Positions 13,252 through 23,085 of a stretch of 64,000 nucleotides of DNA are shown piece after piece. Below the pieces are notes generated by a model. That model was not told the origin of the DNA, searched no databases, and saw only the letters and a list, made by a program, of their open reading frames with translations. The DNA is taken from NCBI GenBank assembly GCA_022836615.1, contig MU405229.1, forward strand, positions 1 through 64,000. The letters are read 5' to 3'. The first letter of the stretch is position 1, and every line of letters starts with the position of its first letter. The position numbers were made by a program, and so were the translations under genes. This stretch comes from Annulohypoxylon bovei var. microspora (taxonomy: Eukaryota > Ascomycota > Sordariomycetes > Xylariales > Hypoxylaceae).

Positions 13252-14301
13252 TCAGTACGTGACCCTAAACTGTCCCTGAGGCTCATCTTCATGGTACAAT
13301 ATGGCTCTGTCATGTTTCCATTGGAACAGGCAAGACTGACAAGCGGATCTCATACCATACACCTTCAAGTCGATGAGCTGAATGGTGTTCAATTCCTCGT
13401 CAATCCAGACATCAAAAGCGAAACCTTGCTAGAGCATGCACAAATCCATCTTGTTGTCACGGTCAATTTCTTGCAGGATCGCTCTCCGGATTCGATCGCA
13501 TCCCCTGTAGATTTTGTTCGCCATCCTTCTGATCTCCTGTGCAGGCTTGCGCGCGAAGAGCCAAGGTCTGAACCACTCGTATTGACTAATGGCTGACATT
13601 GGCGTGTCCCAGTCGGGAAACCTCCAGGCAGGTGGGCAGAAGACACGGTACTCCCGTCCTTTTTGTATCCGGTCGTTGAACGGCAGGAAAAACACTTCGA
13701 ACGACTCTTCACCAGACCTCTCCACCTCGAAACATGCTAAGTGATTCTCCCCTGAATTTGGCGAGCTGATGTAAGATAGCTTCTCTGTGCTCGGTTTAAA
13801 GGCATCGAACAACTAACTCCATACCCGTGCGGAGGTTACGAGCCTGAAGACGACGTCCTCTACCGTGTGCAACGAACTTTGACCGAGATTTCTTCGAACG
13901 CCATCCTTAGCAGAGCAGGCATCAAGCCTCATGAAAAGACCTTCGGGAGGAAACGTCAGGTTCGCGAACAAGGGGACGATGTCTCGCTCGATTTCCTCTC
14001 GAGATGATAGGTGATCTCCTCCAGAAGGGATGGATGTCTCAGCTATCCTCAATATGAGGCGGGCCTGTGCATTGGGGATAGTGATGGTTTGCACAATCGA
14101 AGGTGAGAGTTCGCGACTGCGAAGGACCAGAGGCAGCCATCTTTTGTAGGAATATGGCAATTTGGATGGGACCTTCAGGTCTGGCGCGTCTTCCTGTGTG
14201 TGGAAAGATGTATTGAACCTTTTATGGGTATTATTAATGCCAAAAATTGGTGCTTCCATATCTCTCAGAACCTGACTATACTCGATTCGCGTAAACCACA
14301 T
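13252..14301 (-). pseudogene. D123/CDC123-like gene interrupted by two in-frame TAG codons
   Basis: Read from ATG at 14301 to TGA at 13254-13252, a single uninterrupted frame of 349 codons runs through the locus apart from TAG at codon 163 (13815-13813) and TAG at codon 291 (13431-13429). D123-like features occur on both sides of both stops. Before the first: FMRLDACSAKDG. Between them: FFLPFNDRIQKGREYRVFCP and SAISQYEWFRPW. After the second: GFAFDVWIDEELNTIQLIDL and SCLFQW. These match the ATP-grasp-like D123 fold. In yeast, Cdc123 assembles eIF2; this divergent paralogue need not do so. No frameshift or indel is visible. Either two point substitutions disabled the gene recently, or the ambers are read through. 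The assignment to D123 is from memory of family motifs. Confidence 0.7.
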
Positions 14302-14711
14302 CTTCGTTTTGTATTTTGAAGAGTAACCCTAAAAAAACAAGGGTTGACTAGACGATGTTGGTATTGTGTATAAGTTGTTGATTCAAAAGGGTGCAATTCT
14401 TAAAACTAGATTGGTGTTTAGGTACCTATATAATCGCATTTTAATTTAAAATCTGAACAACAAATTTAACATTTTGAGTTTCGACGAAGTCTCTCCTTCT
14501 GTTTAAACAGACAAGTGATTAGGAAGAAGGGGCAGTCGGATATATTGTTTAGTTAAATAACAACGAATTCAGTTAGCAGATATATGCATCAAGCATAATA
14601 TTTGGCGAATTCGGGATTCCTTATCTAACATGATTCCCCACCCTCCTGATAATACTTGAGCGTGCTGTCGTAAAGAACAACTACCTACCATCTCTCAACC
14701 GACCTTGTGAT
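14302..14711. promoter_or_regulatory. Shared divergent upstream region
   Basis: 410 bp of AT-rich DNA between the start of the D123-like gene (minus strand) and the MFS gene (plus strand), with TTAGGTACCTATATAA at about 14418-14433. It is likely to hold both promoters. No specific operator was identified. Confidence 0.4.
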
Positions 14712-16309
14712 ATGGATCCTGTACGTGATGATGATGGCGCTCCAATACCAGAGGCACGTAGTCGTCCGCGTCTAAAGCTGGCGATAGCGCCTCTTTTGGT
14801 TTTGATTCTCCTAGTCAATCTATCAGCAAGCCTTTATCAGCTACCGCTAAATCGAATTATCGAGAGGCGTCTCTGTCGGGATTACTACAACATCCATGAT
14901 CCATCCGCCATCAGTAGCGATGGGGATGTCGACGAGAAGCTGTGTAAGATTGACCCTGTCCAGAAGAGTCTGGCTTGGATAGTAGGCATTATGGAAACCC
15001 TGTGGATTATTGGTGGTGAGTCAGGCCTTGCTTATTCCCTCATCCCATGTAGTGAGGCTGATGATAGTCTAGATTTCGTTATGACTATCCCCTTAGGGTT
15101 CGTAGCTGAGAAATATGGCCGAAGAACTGTCTTATGGCTTAATATCGTTCCGAGGTTATTCTTGCTTGGCTGGGTCGTCATCGTCGGCTGCTTCGAAAAG
15201 AGTCTACCTCTGAAAGCAATCATCGCTGGTCCGTGCCTCTCGATTCTTGGCGGTAACTGCGTCCTAAATTCTATCGTTTATGCTCTTGCTGCTAGCTTGA
15301 CAGACGATAACGTCGTTAGGTATGGATTCTATGAACATGCGATACTAGGTACTCTGTTAGCTGACTTAGATGCCGCAGAGCAACTTACTTTAGTTGGACA
15401 AATGCAATATCATATGTGGTAACGTTCGTCGGCCCTGGCCTTGCTGGTGCAACCATGACTTTGAATCTTTTCCTTCCATTATTGATCGGTATTTGTCTGC
15501 TGTTATTAGCCATTCCCACAATATCACTACTCGCAGATCCTACGCATAGCCCACCAGTATCGGAGGATGAGCAACGTCGACCTCTTATATCATCGCCTAC
15601 CTTAAAAGCGCAGAGTTCCGAAACTAGTTTATTGAAGCCTATTATTAAACGCTTCCATACTCTCCACTCTATCGTTAGGAGTCACCCTAGGAATCTCAGC
15701 CTTCTACTGATAAGCTTCTTTCTTACTTCTCTCGCAAGTTCCGACACTACGCTCCTTGCTCAGTTTATATCGAAAAGATACCATTGGGAATTTGCATCAG
15801 CTGGGTATCTTTTATCCGCAAAGGCCATTGTAAACTTCACACTCCTCACTTTTGTAATCCCGGGAATTCTCAGGTCTAGAGGTGCACAAGGACCGAATCA
15901 ATCCCCAACGTTGTCCGACCGAGACAATGTTCAGTACTCCCGAATCTGTTTGGTTTTCTCTCAGTTAGGTGCACTTGCCATCGCAATGGCGGTCACTCCC
16001 ACGCTCTTGTTCCCATCTTTGCTAGTGTACTCTCTCGGATCTGCTCTTCCTGTCTTTACCTTGGGTTTATTGAAGTCTCCGTCGGTATCACCTAAGGATA
16101 ACGATAGGTCAACGAACTCGACAGAACCGGAAACCCACATCTTCTCCATCGTCATGATGGTAAAAATTCTTGGTTCTCTAGTAGGTGCTCCTTTAATGGC
16201 AGCACTATGGGTTCGAGGCATCTCGACAGGTGCTCTAGGGATACCCTATTTTGTGAGCGCAGCTCTATATGTCTGCGCGATGGTTGTTTTCGCAGGAATT
16301 CGAGTGTGA
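14712..16309 (+). CDS. MFS transporter
   Basis: Exons 14712-15015, 15073-15319 and 15370-16309 give 496 aa. Introns are 57 nt (GTGAGT...CTAG) and 50 nt (GTATGG...TTAG). The protein starts with a polar tail, then TM1 (LAIAPLLVLILLVNLSASLY). A loop of about 70 residues containing C-K-I-D-P-V-Q follows, then an MFS-type motif: IPLGFVAEKYGRRTVLWLN. About 12 helices are predicted from hydrophobic stretches. After the second splice the frame reads RATYFSWTNAISYVVTFVGP, as expected for this half of MFS proteins, which supports the acceptor at 15369. The substrate is unknown. The gene lies between two amber-interrupted genes but is itself intact. Confidence 0.82.
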
Positions 16310-16908
16310 TGAAGTCGGTGATACAGCGGATGAACGGCACCGCAGCGCTAATTTGAATGACATATGAATTTCTTGGTCGTGACCAAGACTTAATAGTTTC
16401 ATGACCCATCCATGGTAACGTGAGACACAAACTCAGATTGATTCGTCTATCCACTTCCCGTTTGCTGTGGGACGACTGTGACGCCATTGACATGAGGGGC
16501 TACCAATGAACGACTAGATATTGTCGAACTTGAAAAGGAAAGGGAAGGTCTGAATCTTCTCAACTTTAGACTATCAAAAGCCTAAGTTTTCGGTAACTTC
16601 AAGGTTAAATTCTTATTAGTATTTCCAAAATGAGCTTCACAAGCTTTAGCTAGTGTGGCTATGATGTCAATCTTCTGTCTTTGGGCTCTAGGGAAACAAC
16701 ACACATACCTACCTATCTAAAGTGTTGAAACATTTCATTCCTCAACATCATTTATTTGTCCATCCCAGTGCAACGTTGACAGCAGCATTAATTTTGGGTT
16801 TTCTGTTCGTGAGTACCTCATCTTTTCTTAGAAATCAACTCTTAGGCTAATGCGCTCCGATTGAGTCATAACTACCAGAGAATATCAAATTAGGGGTTGC
16901 ATTCTGTG
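16310..16908. other. Intergenic region
   Basis: About 600 bp between the MFS and PNS1-like genes. No gene is seen. A possible 5' UTR intron (GTGAGTACC at about 16809) was noted but not resolved. Confidence 0.5.
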
Positions 16909-18813
16909 ATGGCGAACAATCAACCGCGCGGTGAAGCCGCCTCCTATTACAATGCGCAACAAGCGCCTAATCCACCCCAATATGGAGAACAATACGGACA
17001 GCCCGACCCTCGAGGACCGGCTCCGGGTCCGGGTCCAGCCCCGAACTACACGAATGGCTACGGCAACGAGAAGCCTATGTTCGACCAAGCTTTCAAACTT
17101 GAGCGTCCTAAGTACAATGACCTATGGGCCGGAATTCTCGTGCGTTATCTCTCATTAAATATCGAAGATAGTTGTTAACAAATTTAGTTCCTCGCAGTTT
17201 GCGCAGGCTTCGTTGCTGTCTCCGGCATCTCAATTAATGGCTACGGTTGGTGGAATTACTACCTCTGACGCGACTCCTTGCCCTTAACCTATACTAACTG
17301 ATCATACCTAGCTTCGTCTAAGAATTTCCAAGGAGGTGGCATATATGATTCTGGGTCTCAAGTCGGTCTCAATACGAATACCCTGATTCTATTCGCCTTC
17401 TGTCTCTGTGTCGCAATTGTGTTCAGCTATGTCTATGTATTGTTAGCTCGTCAGTTTCCTAAGCAATTCATCTGGATAACGTAAGTCTCACCTGAAAACC
17501 TTTCAGAGAAACATGATATAAATACTAACTGTTGTAGTGGCATCCTCAATATCGTCTTTGGGCTTGTTACGGCGATCTACATGTTGACACGTCACTACTA
17601 CTCTGGCGGCATCGTATTCTTGATTTTCGTTGCCTTCCTAGTATTTGCCTTCATTGTGAGACCACCCTTTACACTTACCTATGCTTTTGCTTACCGACCC
17701 TCCAGACTTGGATTCCGCGCATCCCTTTTAGCGCCCTCATGCTCAAGACTTCTGTCGATGTTTCAAAGAGTTATGGCCATGTTTACCTTGTTAGCGCACT
17801 CGGCGGCCTTTGTGCTACCGCGCTCGCTGCGTGGTACTCCGTCACCCTTGTAGCTGTGTATGCGAAATATTCCTAGGGACAAAATCCGTCCTGCGCGGAA
17901 GGGGCCGGCGGTTGCAGCAACGCCAAGGTCAAGGGATTAATCGTTTTCATCACCTTTGCGATGTATTGGATGTCGGAATGGTTGAAAAACACCATCCACA
18001 CAACGATTTCAGGGGTTTATGGATCGTGGTATTTTCACCCGCAGAACCTACCCAGGGGTGCTACCCGAGGTAGTCTCCGACGAGCACTCACATATAGCTT
18101 TGGTTCCATTTCTCTCGGATCATTAATCGTGGCGATCATCAACTTTCTAAGACAGCTGTGCTCAGTCGCCCAACAGAACGAGGCCGCTGGAGGCAATATA
18201 GTCGGAATGGTTATGTTCTGGATCCTTGGGTGCATCATCGGACTCTTAGATTGGGCGGTGCAATTCCTCAATCGCTACGCCTTCTCATATATCGCCTTAT
18301 ACGGTACACCTTACTTCGCCGCCGCCAAAAGTACGTGGACTATGATCAAAGACCGTGGTATCGATGCTCTTGTCAATGAATGTCTTATTGGACCGGTTCT
18401 TTCCATGGGAGCTACGTTTGTTGGCTATGCGACGAGCTTGCTAGCTTATTTGTACCTTGTAAGGACTCACGGGAATTGCTCGAGGAAGAAGACGTCTTGC
18501 TTACATCTTATTATAGGTATTTACCAAACCGGCGTACAACTCCGACGGTTCTTATACACCTGGTAAGTCTCTATTCTCAGTATTATTTATCTATTGATTG
18601 ATTGGTTAACTCGGGGTGATAGTTGTGGTAGCTTTCGCGTTCCTCATCGGCCTGCAGATCTGCAACATTTTCACGACGCCGATAAGCAGCGGAATCGATA
18701 CGATATTTGTGGCGACGGCGTGGGACCCGCAGGCCTTGATGCAGAATCATCCCGACTTGTACGACGAGATGATCCGGGTCTACCCGCAGGTTCAAGTGGC
18801 GATTCACGCCTAA
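16909..18813 (+). pseudogene. PNS1 / choline-transporter-like (CTL) gene with one in-frame TAG
   Basis: Seven exons: 16909-17139, 17188-17245, 17312-17480, 17538-17655, 17706-18458, 18517-18562 and 18623-18813. Together they are 522 codons in one frame, broken only by TAG at 17874-17876. The N-terminus is Pro/Gly/Gln/Tyr-rich (NQPRG..., PGPGPAPNYTNGYG), as in fungal PNS1. The multi-helix CTL domain (Choline_transpo) follows: LWAGILFLAVCAGFVAVSG, YWMSEWLKNTIHTTISGVYG, NRYAFSYIALYGTPYF and DRGIDALVNECLIGPVL. The C-terminus reads TPISSGIDTIFVATAWDP...YPQVQVAIHA, then TAA. Every splice site is canonical except a GTTGGT donor for intron 2. The stop falls in the loop after VTLVAVYAKYS, just before GQNPSCAEGAGGCS. 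All downstream motifs are conserved, so the event is either very recent or tolerated. Confidence 0.8.
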
Positions 18814-19592
18814 GTACTTTTTCTAAAGTGAGATCAGGGATTTGAAAGTTTGTGTTCTACGACATCGTGAGAAATTGCGTGTTACAGTTTTGGATTTAAT
18901 CCTAGCTTAATTGGTTTATCGATTCACTGCGTTGTGATAAAATGCAGTACAATGATAGGCATGTTCGGAACTTAAACCCCTAGATAATAATAATACTATG
19001 ATGAATATTGATAATAATGATGCGGCGAGGTGATGGAAAATTGATTTTACTTACAGGCGATGGCTGTCAAATAAATGCGACGACTCACCCGAAATGTCGC
19101 CTAAAAATAGGGGGACCTAGCAGCCTAGTCTACCTATGTGGCTGGCTCGATCAAGCTAAGGCGTTCCTTGCATCACCGGATTCATTCAAGCGAGATTGTC
19201 GATCCAGGCTGCAAACCCGGTTTGGTTAGCCAGCTGAATACCAAGACCAACTCCAAGACCTAGACCGGCGACAACGTCCCATTTTGTTAGGCACCTTGGC
19301 CCTATCGCAATGGATATTGCTGCATCTAGACAGGCAAGAAATAGGCAACAATGCCTGTTTCTTTGCGACATGACTTCAATTCTTGGAGTATATTATGAGA
19401 GACCTTAACTGAAGGTCCGCGATGATACTGGTGCGGAGAAGTAGACGTTTGGTTACGAGACCAGCACGACTCATTCGCTATTCATCATCGCCGCTAAGAG
19501 ATTTCGCGCCCTCACTTTCATCCTTACTCTTACTCTTACCTTCACCCTCGCGTTGTCTAAACAAGTCTACGCGAGGACACCAAACCCGCGCA
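18814..19592. other. Intergenic region upstream of the HET gene
   Basis: About 780 bp. No independent gene is seen. From 19422 a frame of 57 codons opens upstream of the chosen HET start; it is Arg/Ser/Leu-rich and could be an N-terminal extension or 5' UTR. Confidence 0.5.
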
Positions 19593-21944
19593 ATGGCTTC
19601 CAATAACCCCTTCTCCACGCTGTTGCACCGTGAGAGCCTCACCGCCAGACTCGCCATCCTGCAGCCGGCCGCTGACAAGGACGCCCCTATTGAGCTGACG
19701 CTCACGGACGCGGTGCTCAAAGACACCTCGTACGAGTGCATCTCGTACGACCGGTCCTCGAAGACCGCTTCTGCTGCAGACAATAACACGTCTGTCACTG
19801 TCGACGGCGTGCCCCAGGACATCCCCAAGCAGCTAGCCTCCGCGCTACTCACGTTCCGGCGCAAGGAGCGCACGCGCACATTATGGGCGGACGTGCTCGT
19901 AGGCCGGACACTTGAGGAGCGCAGCGCGCAGGCCGCCGTCCAGCGCCAGGTGCTCGAGGGCGCGGAGCGCACGCTGTGCTGGCTGGGGCCGGACAAGGAC
20001 GGCTCGGACGCGACCTCGAAAGCGTTCTCCACGATCAGCGAGATGGGGCGCCGGTTCGAGGACGCGTGCCGCGCCGTCGGGCTCGGGCCCGACGACCGGC
20101 TGACGACGGCGACCATCCAGCAGATGAGCGGGATCCGGCAGCGGCTGCTGGACTGCGGGTCCGACGACCTGAACTCGTTCGACTTCGCCGTCTGGCGCGA
20201 GATCTACGACGTGTTCGGGGCGCCGTATTGGAAGAGCGCGCAGTGCGTCGCCGACATCGTGCTCGCGAAGGCCCCGATCGTCGTGCGCGGCCGCAGCAAC
20301 ATCCGCTGGCATGCGTACATCGCGGCGTCGCGCGGCATGCCCCTGTACCAGGCCAAGTTCTTCCAGGTCCCGCTGCTGCCGCACGTGGTGAAAGGGTTCG
20401 AGATCGCGAACCAGATCGAGATCGCCGAGCGCCGCAGGCGGCTGGGCGAGTCCGTCGAGCTGCTGCCCATGGTGCAGACGGCGCGCGACTGCGAGCCGCG
20501 CGACGTCAGGGAGAGCGTGTTCGCCATGCTGCTGATCGCGACGCCGTCGCGCCGCGTCGACTTCCACGGCGCCGGCCCCCAGCCCCTGCCCGCCATCGAC
20601 TACGCGAAGACCCCGCAGCAGGTGTTCGCCGAGGCCGCGCGGTACTCCGTGCTCGAGCGCCAGGACCTGATGCTGTGGTACGGCGAGCGCCCGCCGTGCG
20701 CGCGGCGGCTGAAGGGCCTACCGAGCTGGGTCCCGGACTTCGGCGCCGTGCCGCCGAAGACCGGGACGGCGTTCAACCCCAACGGCGGCATGCGCCAGTG
20801 GTGGGACATGATCAAGCCCGAGGCCGCGAGGAAGCCGATCACGGTCGGGGTTGACAACGTGCTGCACCTGCAGGCGCGCCCGCTCGACCGCGTTGTCCAC
20901 GTCTCGCCCGTCTTCAACGCCGGCAACGCGCGGCACCTGTGCTTCGCCGAGTTCCAGAAGCTGCACGAGACCATGTCCTCCGCTCCCACCTCCACCTCCG
21001 CCCCAAACCCATTCGCCAACGAACCCCCCGCCGACACAGCCCAGCGGTTCTGGCGCACCCTTCTCCTCAACGCAGGCGGCACCAAGCCCGACTCAGCGAC
21101 GCTGCACGACACGGCGGCGCCGCCCTCCAGCCTCGGCGCGCACTTCGAGAGCCTGCTGGCGGAGGAGCGCATCCTAGACGGGCTCGACTGCAGCATGCAC
21201 GAGCTGACCTCGCCGGCGAACGTGGCGCGGCTGCGCGCCGCGCCCGAGCTGCTGGCGCTGGTGCCGCGGTGCGGCAGGGCCGCGCCGTACGAGGACCTGC
21301 TCGTGCGGCACGCGGTCGGCCGGCGCTTCTTCCGCACCGCGGGCGGGCGCTTCGGCATGTCGTGCGTCGAGGACGTGGTCGCCGCCGATCCGAGTTTATT
21401 ACCGGCGGAGAGGGAGAATAGGGGAGAGGATGGGGAGGGAGAGGGAGAAAGGAGGAGGCCGGACCTGGGGCGGCTGATGAGCGACCCGCTGGCGCGCATC
21501 ATGTCGCAGCAGTTCCAGCAGTACCTCAACGAGCGCGACCCGAGCGCCGCGCGCGTGCACGCGAAGGCGATGCGCGGCGCAATACCCGAGATGGGCGAGG
21601 AGGCGCTGGGGCGGACGGACGGGGGCGTGGGGGAGGGCGACTTGGTCGTCGCTTGTGTGGGCGGATTCTTCCCGTATATCCTGCGACCGCGACGGGAAGA
21701 AGCCGACGCCGAAGCAACAGCAAACACGGGGGAAGGAGCAGGAGCAGGCGAAGGTGAAGAAGATGGAAGTAGCAACTCGCAGCCCACCGAGGCTGCCCTG
21801 GAGGACTCGTCGACGTACGAGTTTGTGGGAGAGTGCTACCTGCACGGCGCGATGCAAGGCGAGGATTTCCAAGCCACGCGCCTCTTCGGGCAGAAGTACT
21901 TCGACGTGGATACGTCGAAGCTTGTTGATATCAACATCGTATAA
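19593..21944 (+). CDS. HET-domain (heterokaryon-incompatibility type) protein
   Basis: Intronless; 783 aa from the ATG at 19593 (context cgcaATGGct), or 840 aa from an upstream in-frame ATG at 19422. HET-like features: YECISYDRSS near the N-terminus, then PKQLASALLTFRRKERTRTLWAD and ERTLCWLGPD. The C-terminus carries the HET-family ending VGECYLHGAMQGEDF. The usual CINQ box after the WxD motif is replaced by VLVGRT, so the HET core is degenerate. HET proteins trigger cell death on non-self recognition; whether this one can is unknown. The coding sequence is strikingly GC-rich compared with its neighbours, which gives long shadow frames on both strands. The 57-residue extension is basic and lacks acidic residues in its first part, resembling a mitochondrial presequence, but I favour the shorter form. 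Confidence 0.75.
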   Translation: MASNNPFSTLLHRESLTARLAILQPAADKDAPIELTLTDAVLKDTSYECISYDRSSKTASAADNNTSVTVDGVPQDIPKQLASALLTFRRKERTRTLWADVLVGRTLEERSAQAAVQRQVLEGAERTLCWLGPDKDGSDATSKAFSTISEMGRRFEDACRAVGLGPDDRLTTATIQQMSGIRQRLLDCGSDDLNSFDFAVWREIYDVFGAPYWKSAQCVADIVLAKAPIVVRGRSNIRWHAYIAASRGMPLYQAKFFQVPLLPHVVKGFEIANQIEIAERRRRLGESVELLPMVQTARDCEPRDVRESVFAMLLIATPSRRVDFHGAGPQPLPAIDYAKTPQQVFAEAARYSVLERQDLMLWYGERPPCARRLKGLPSWVPDFGAVPPKTGTAFNPNGGMRQWWDMIKPEAARKPITVGVDNVLHLQARPLDRVVHVSPVFNAGNARHLCFAEFQKLHETMSSAPTSTSAPNPFANEPPADTAQRFWRTLLLNAGGTKPDSATLHDTAAPPSSLGAHFESLLAEERILDGLDCSMHELTSPANVARLRAAPELLALVPRCGRAAPYEDLLVRHAVGRRFFRTAGGRFGMSCVEDVVAADPSLLPAERENRGEDGEGEGERRRPDLGRLMSDPLARIMSQQFQQYLNERDPSAARVHAKAMRGAIPEMGEEALGRTDGGVGEGDLVVACVGGFFPYILRPRREEADAEATANTGEGAGAGEGEEDGSSNSQPTEAALEDSSTYEFVGECYLHGAMQGEDFQATRLFGQKYFDVDTSKLVDINIV

Positions 21945-22117
21945 GCTATACCTAAATAACGAAAACGAACCCTAATATAGTATAGCGAAGGGGGGAGATA
22001 GAAAGGCAAAGAGGCTGATCTAGTGTGGGAAGGAAATGGCAAGCCTCCTTTCCTTGCGCTTGCGAGTTTGCTTGATATGCATGACATATAAGTCCCACTT
22101 GTCTATACTCACCAAAT

Positions 22118-22204
22118 GCCCGCGTAGCTCAATGGCTAGAGCGTGTGACTTTTAATCATTGAATTGAAATCCCAAGGCTGTGGGTTCGAGTCCCACCGTG
22201 GGCG
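22118..22204 (+). tRNA. tRNA-Lys(TTT) with a 14-nt intron
   Basis: Acceptor GCCCGCG pairs with CGTGGGC (one G-U); D-arm GCTC/GAGC; anticodon loop CTTTTAA; T-arm GTGGG-TTCGAGT-CCCAC; discriminator G. Exons are 22118-22154 and 22169-22204, with the intron at the canonical 37/38 position; the spliced length is 73 nt. The anticodon stem TGTGA/TCCCA then has one T-C mismatch. A run of seven T follows at about 22211, a pol III terminator. Confidence 0.85.
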
Positions 22205-23085
22205 GTCTTCTTTTTTTGCTATGTACCTAGGTAGTAGCTTCCGGTGGCTTACTTAGTAGTAGCTAACCTAGACGCCATCGTTTATATATACCTAACTTTA
22301 TTGATACTTACCATCGAATTAGATCACGAGGAAATGTAAAGAAAACAGATGGCTTCAATTAGTTTTTACTCTTAGAGGCCGAAAGAGATTAGGGTATGGA
22401 AGTAGGGCACAGTTAGTATGGGCTTTAATATACTTGACTCCACCGGCGATGCGGCTCCTCTTTCTAGTGGAGTTCGGTATAAAGTCGAGTTCCACTTCAA
22501 GTAGGGGTAGGTACTAAGTAAGCATATTGGACATGTTGATCTAGTTGCATTTCTTACACACTCAAACACTCACTCCTACGAAGTATGCAAAGGATCACAA
22601 ACCAAATATTCATCTTACAAGCCTCTGTAATAGCAGCGGCAAGACCGTCCAGCATCATATTAAAAGCAATCCTAGGTCCTGGGTTTGACCATATAACCGA
22701 CCACCCTGCCCAAGCCGTCAAATCACATAACATACAAACAGGACTCTCCTAATCAAAGCAGTCCCCTCCTCCCCCTGTCCTCGAGTACTTGTAGGTAATA
22801 CACGGTCGAAAATGCGATCTGCGTGCGCATGTATGCTTCTTCCATGTCTCTGTCTCTCCCCTTGTGCAATCAATCATCATCCAGTAGGCGGGTAAAAAAG
22901 ACAGTCAGTCGAACCGCCCCTCTTCCACTGCTGTGCCGTAGTTCAGTGGTATTTTGTCTTGTCCGCATTACGCCATTACAACACCTTCCCATCCTATAAC
23001 AACAAAAGCGTAGAAAAATAACCCTAACAATCAGTTATCCGTACGCAGGCCTGATTCGTCTCGGTGCCTGCTTATCCCCTTACTA
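22205..23085. other. Intergenic region
   Basis: About 880 bp, starting with the T-rich tRNA terminator and CCTAGGTAG near 22227. The right half is probably the 3' UTR of the minus-strand gene that ends at 23086. No gene seen. Confidence 0.55.

Noticed and set aside
13429..13460. 32-nt GT...AG stretch covering the second D123 stop
   Set aside because: Its removal shifts the frame and loses the conserved downstream sequence.
13813..13839. Similar 27-nt GT...AG stretch ending at the first TAG of the D123-like gene
   Set aside because: It is too short for a fungal intron and would remove conserved residues (VTSARVWS). The same length in both genes is noted as a likely coincidence, and the second D123 stop has no such partner.
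17850..17876. 27-nt GT...AG stretch ending exactly at the in-frame TAG of the PNS1-like gene (a phase-0 micro-intron)
   Set aside because: It is far shorter than the other introns here (46 nt or more), lacks a branch site, and its removal would delete part of a conserved hydrophobic segment.
19881..21787. Long frames antisense to or offset from the HET gene
   Set aside because: They are artefacts of the very high GC content of the HET coding sequence; composition is Arg/Ala/Gly-biased with no domain.
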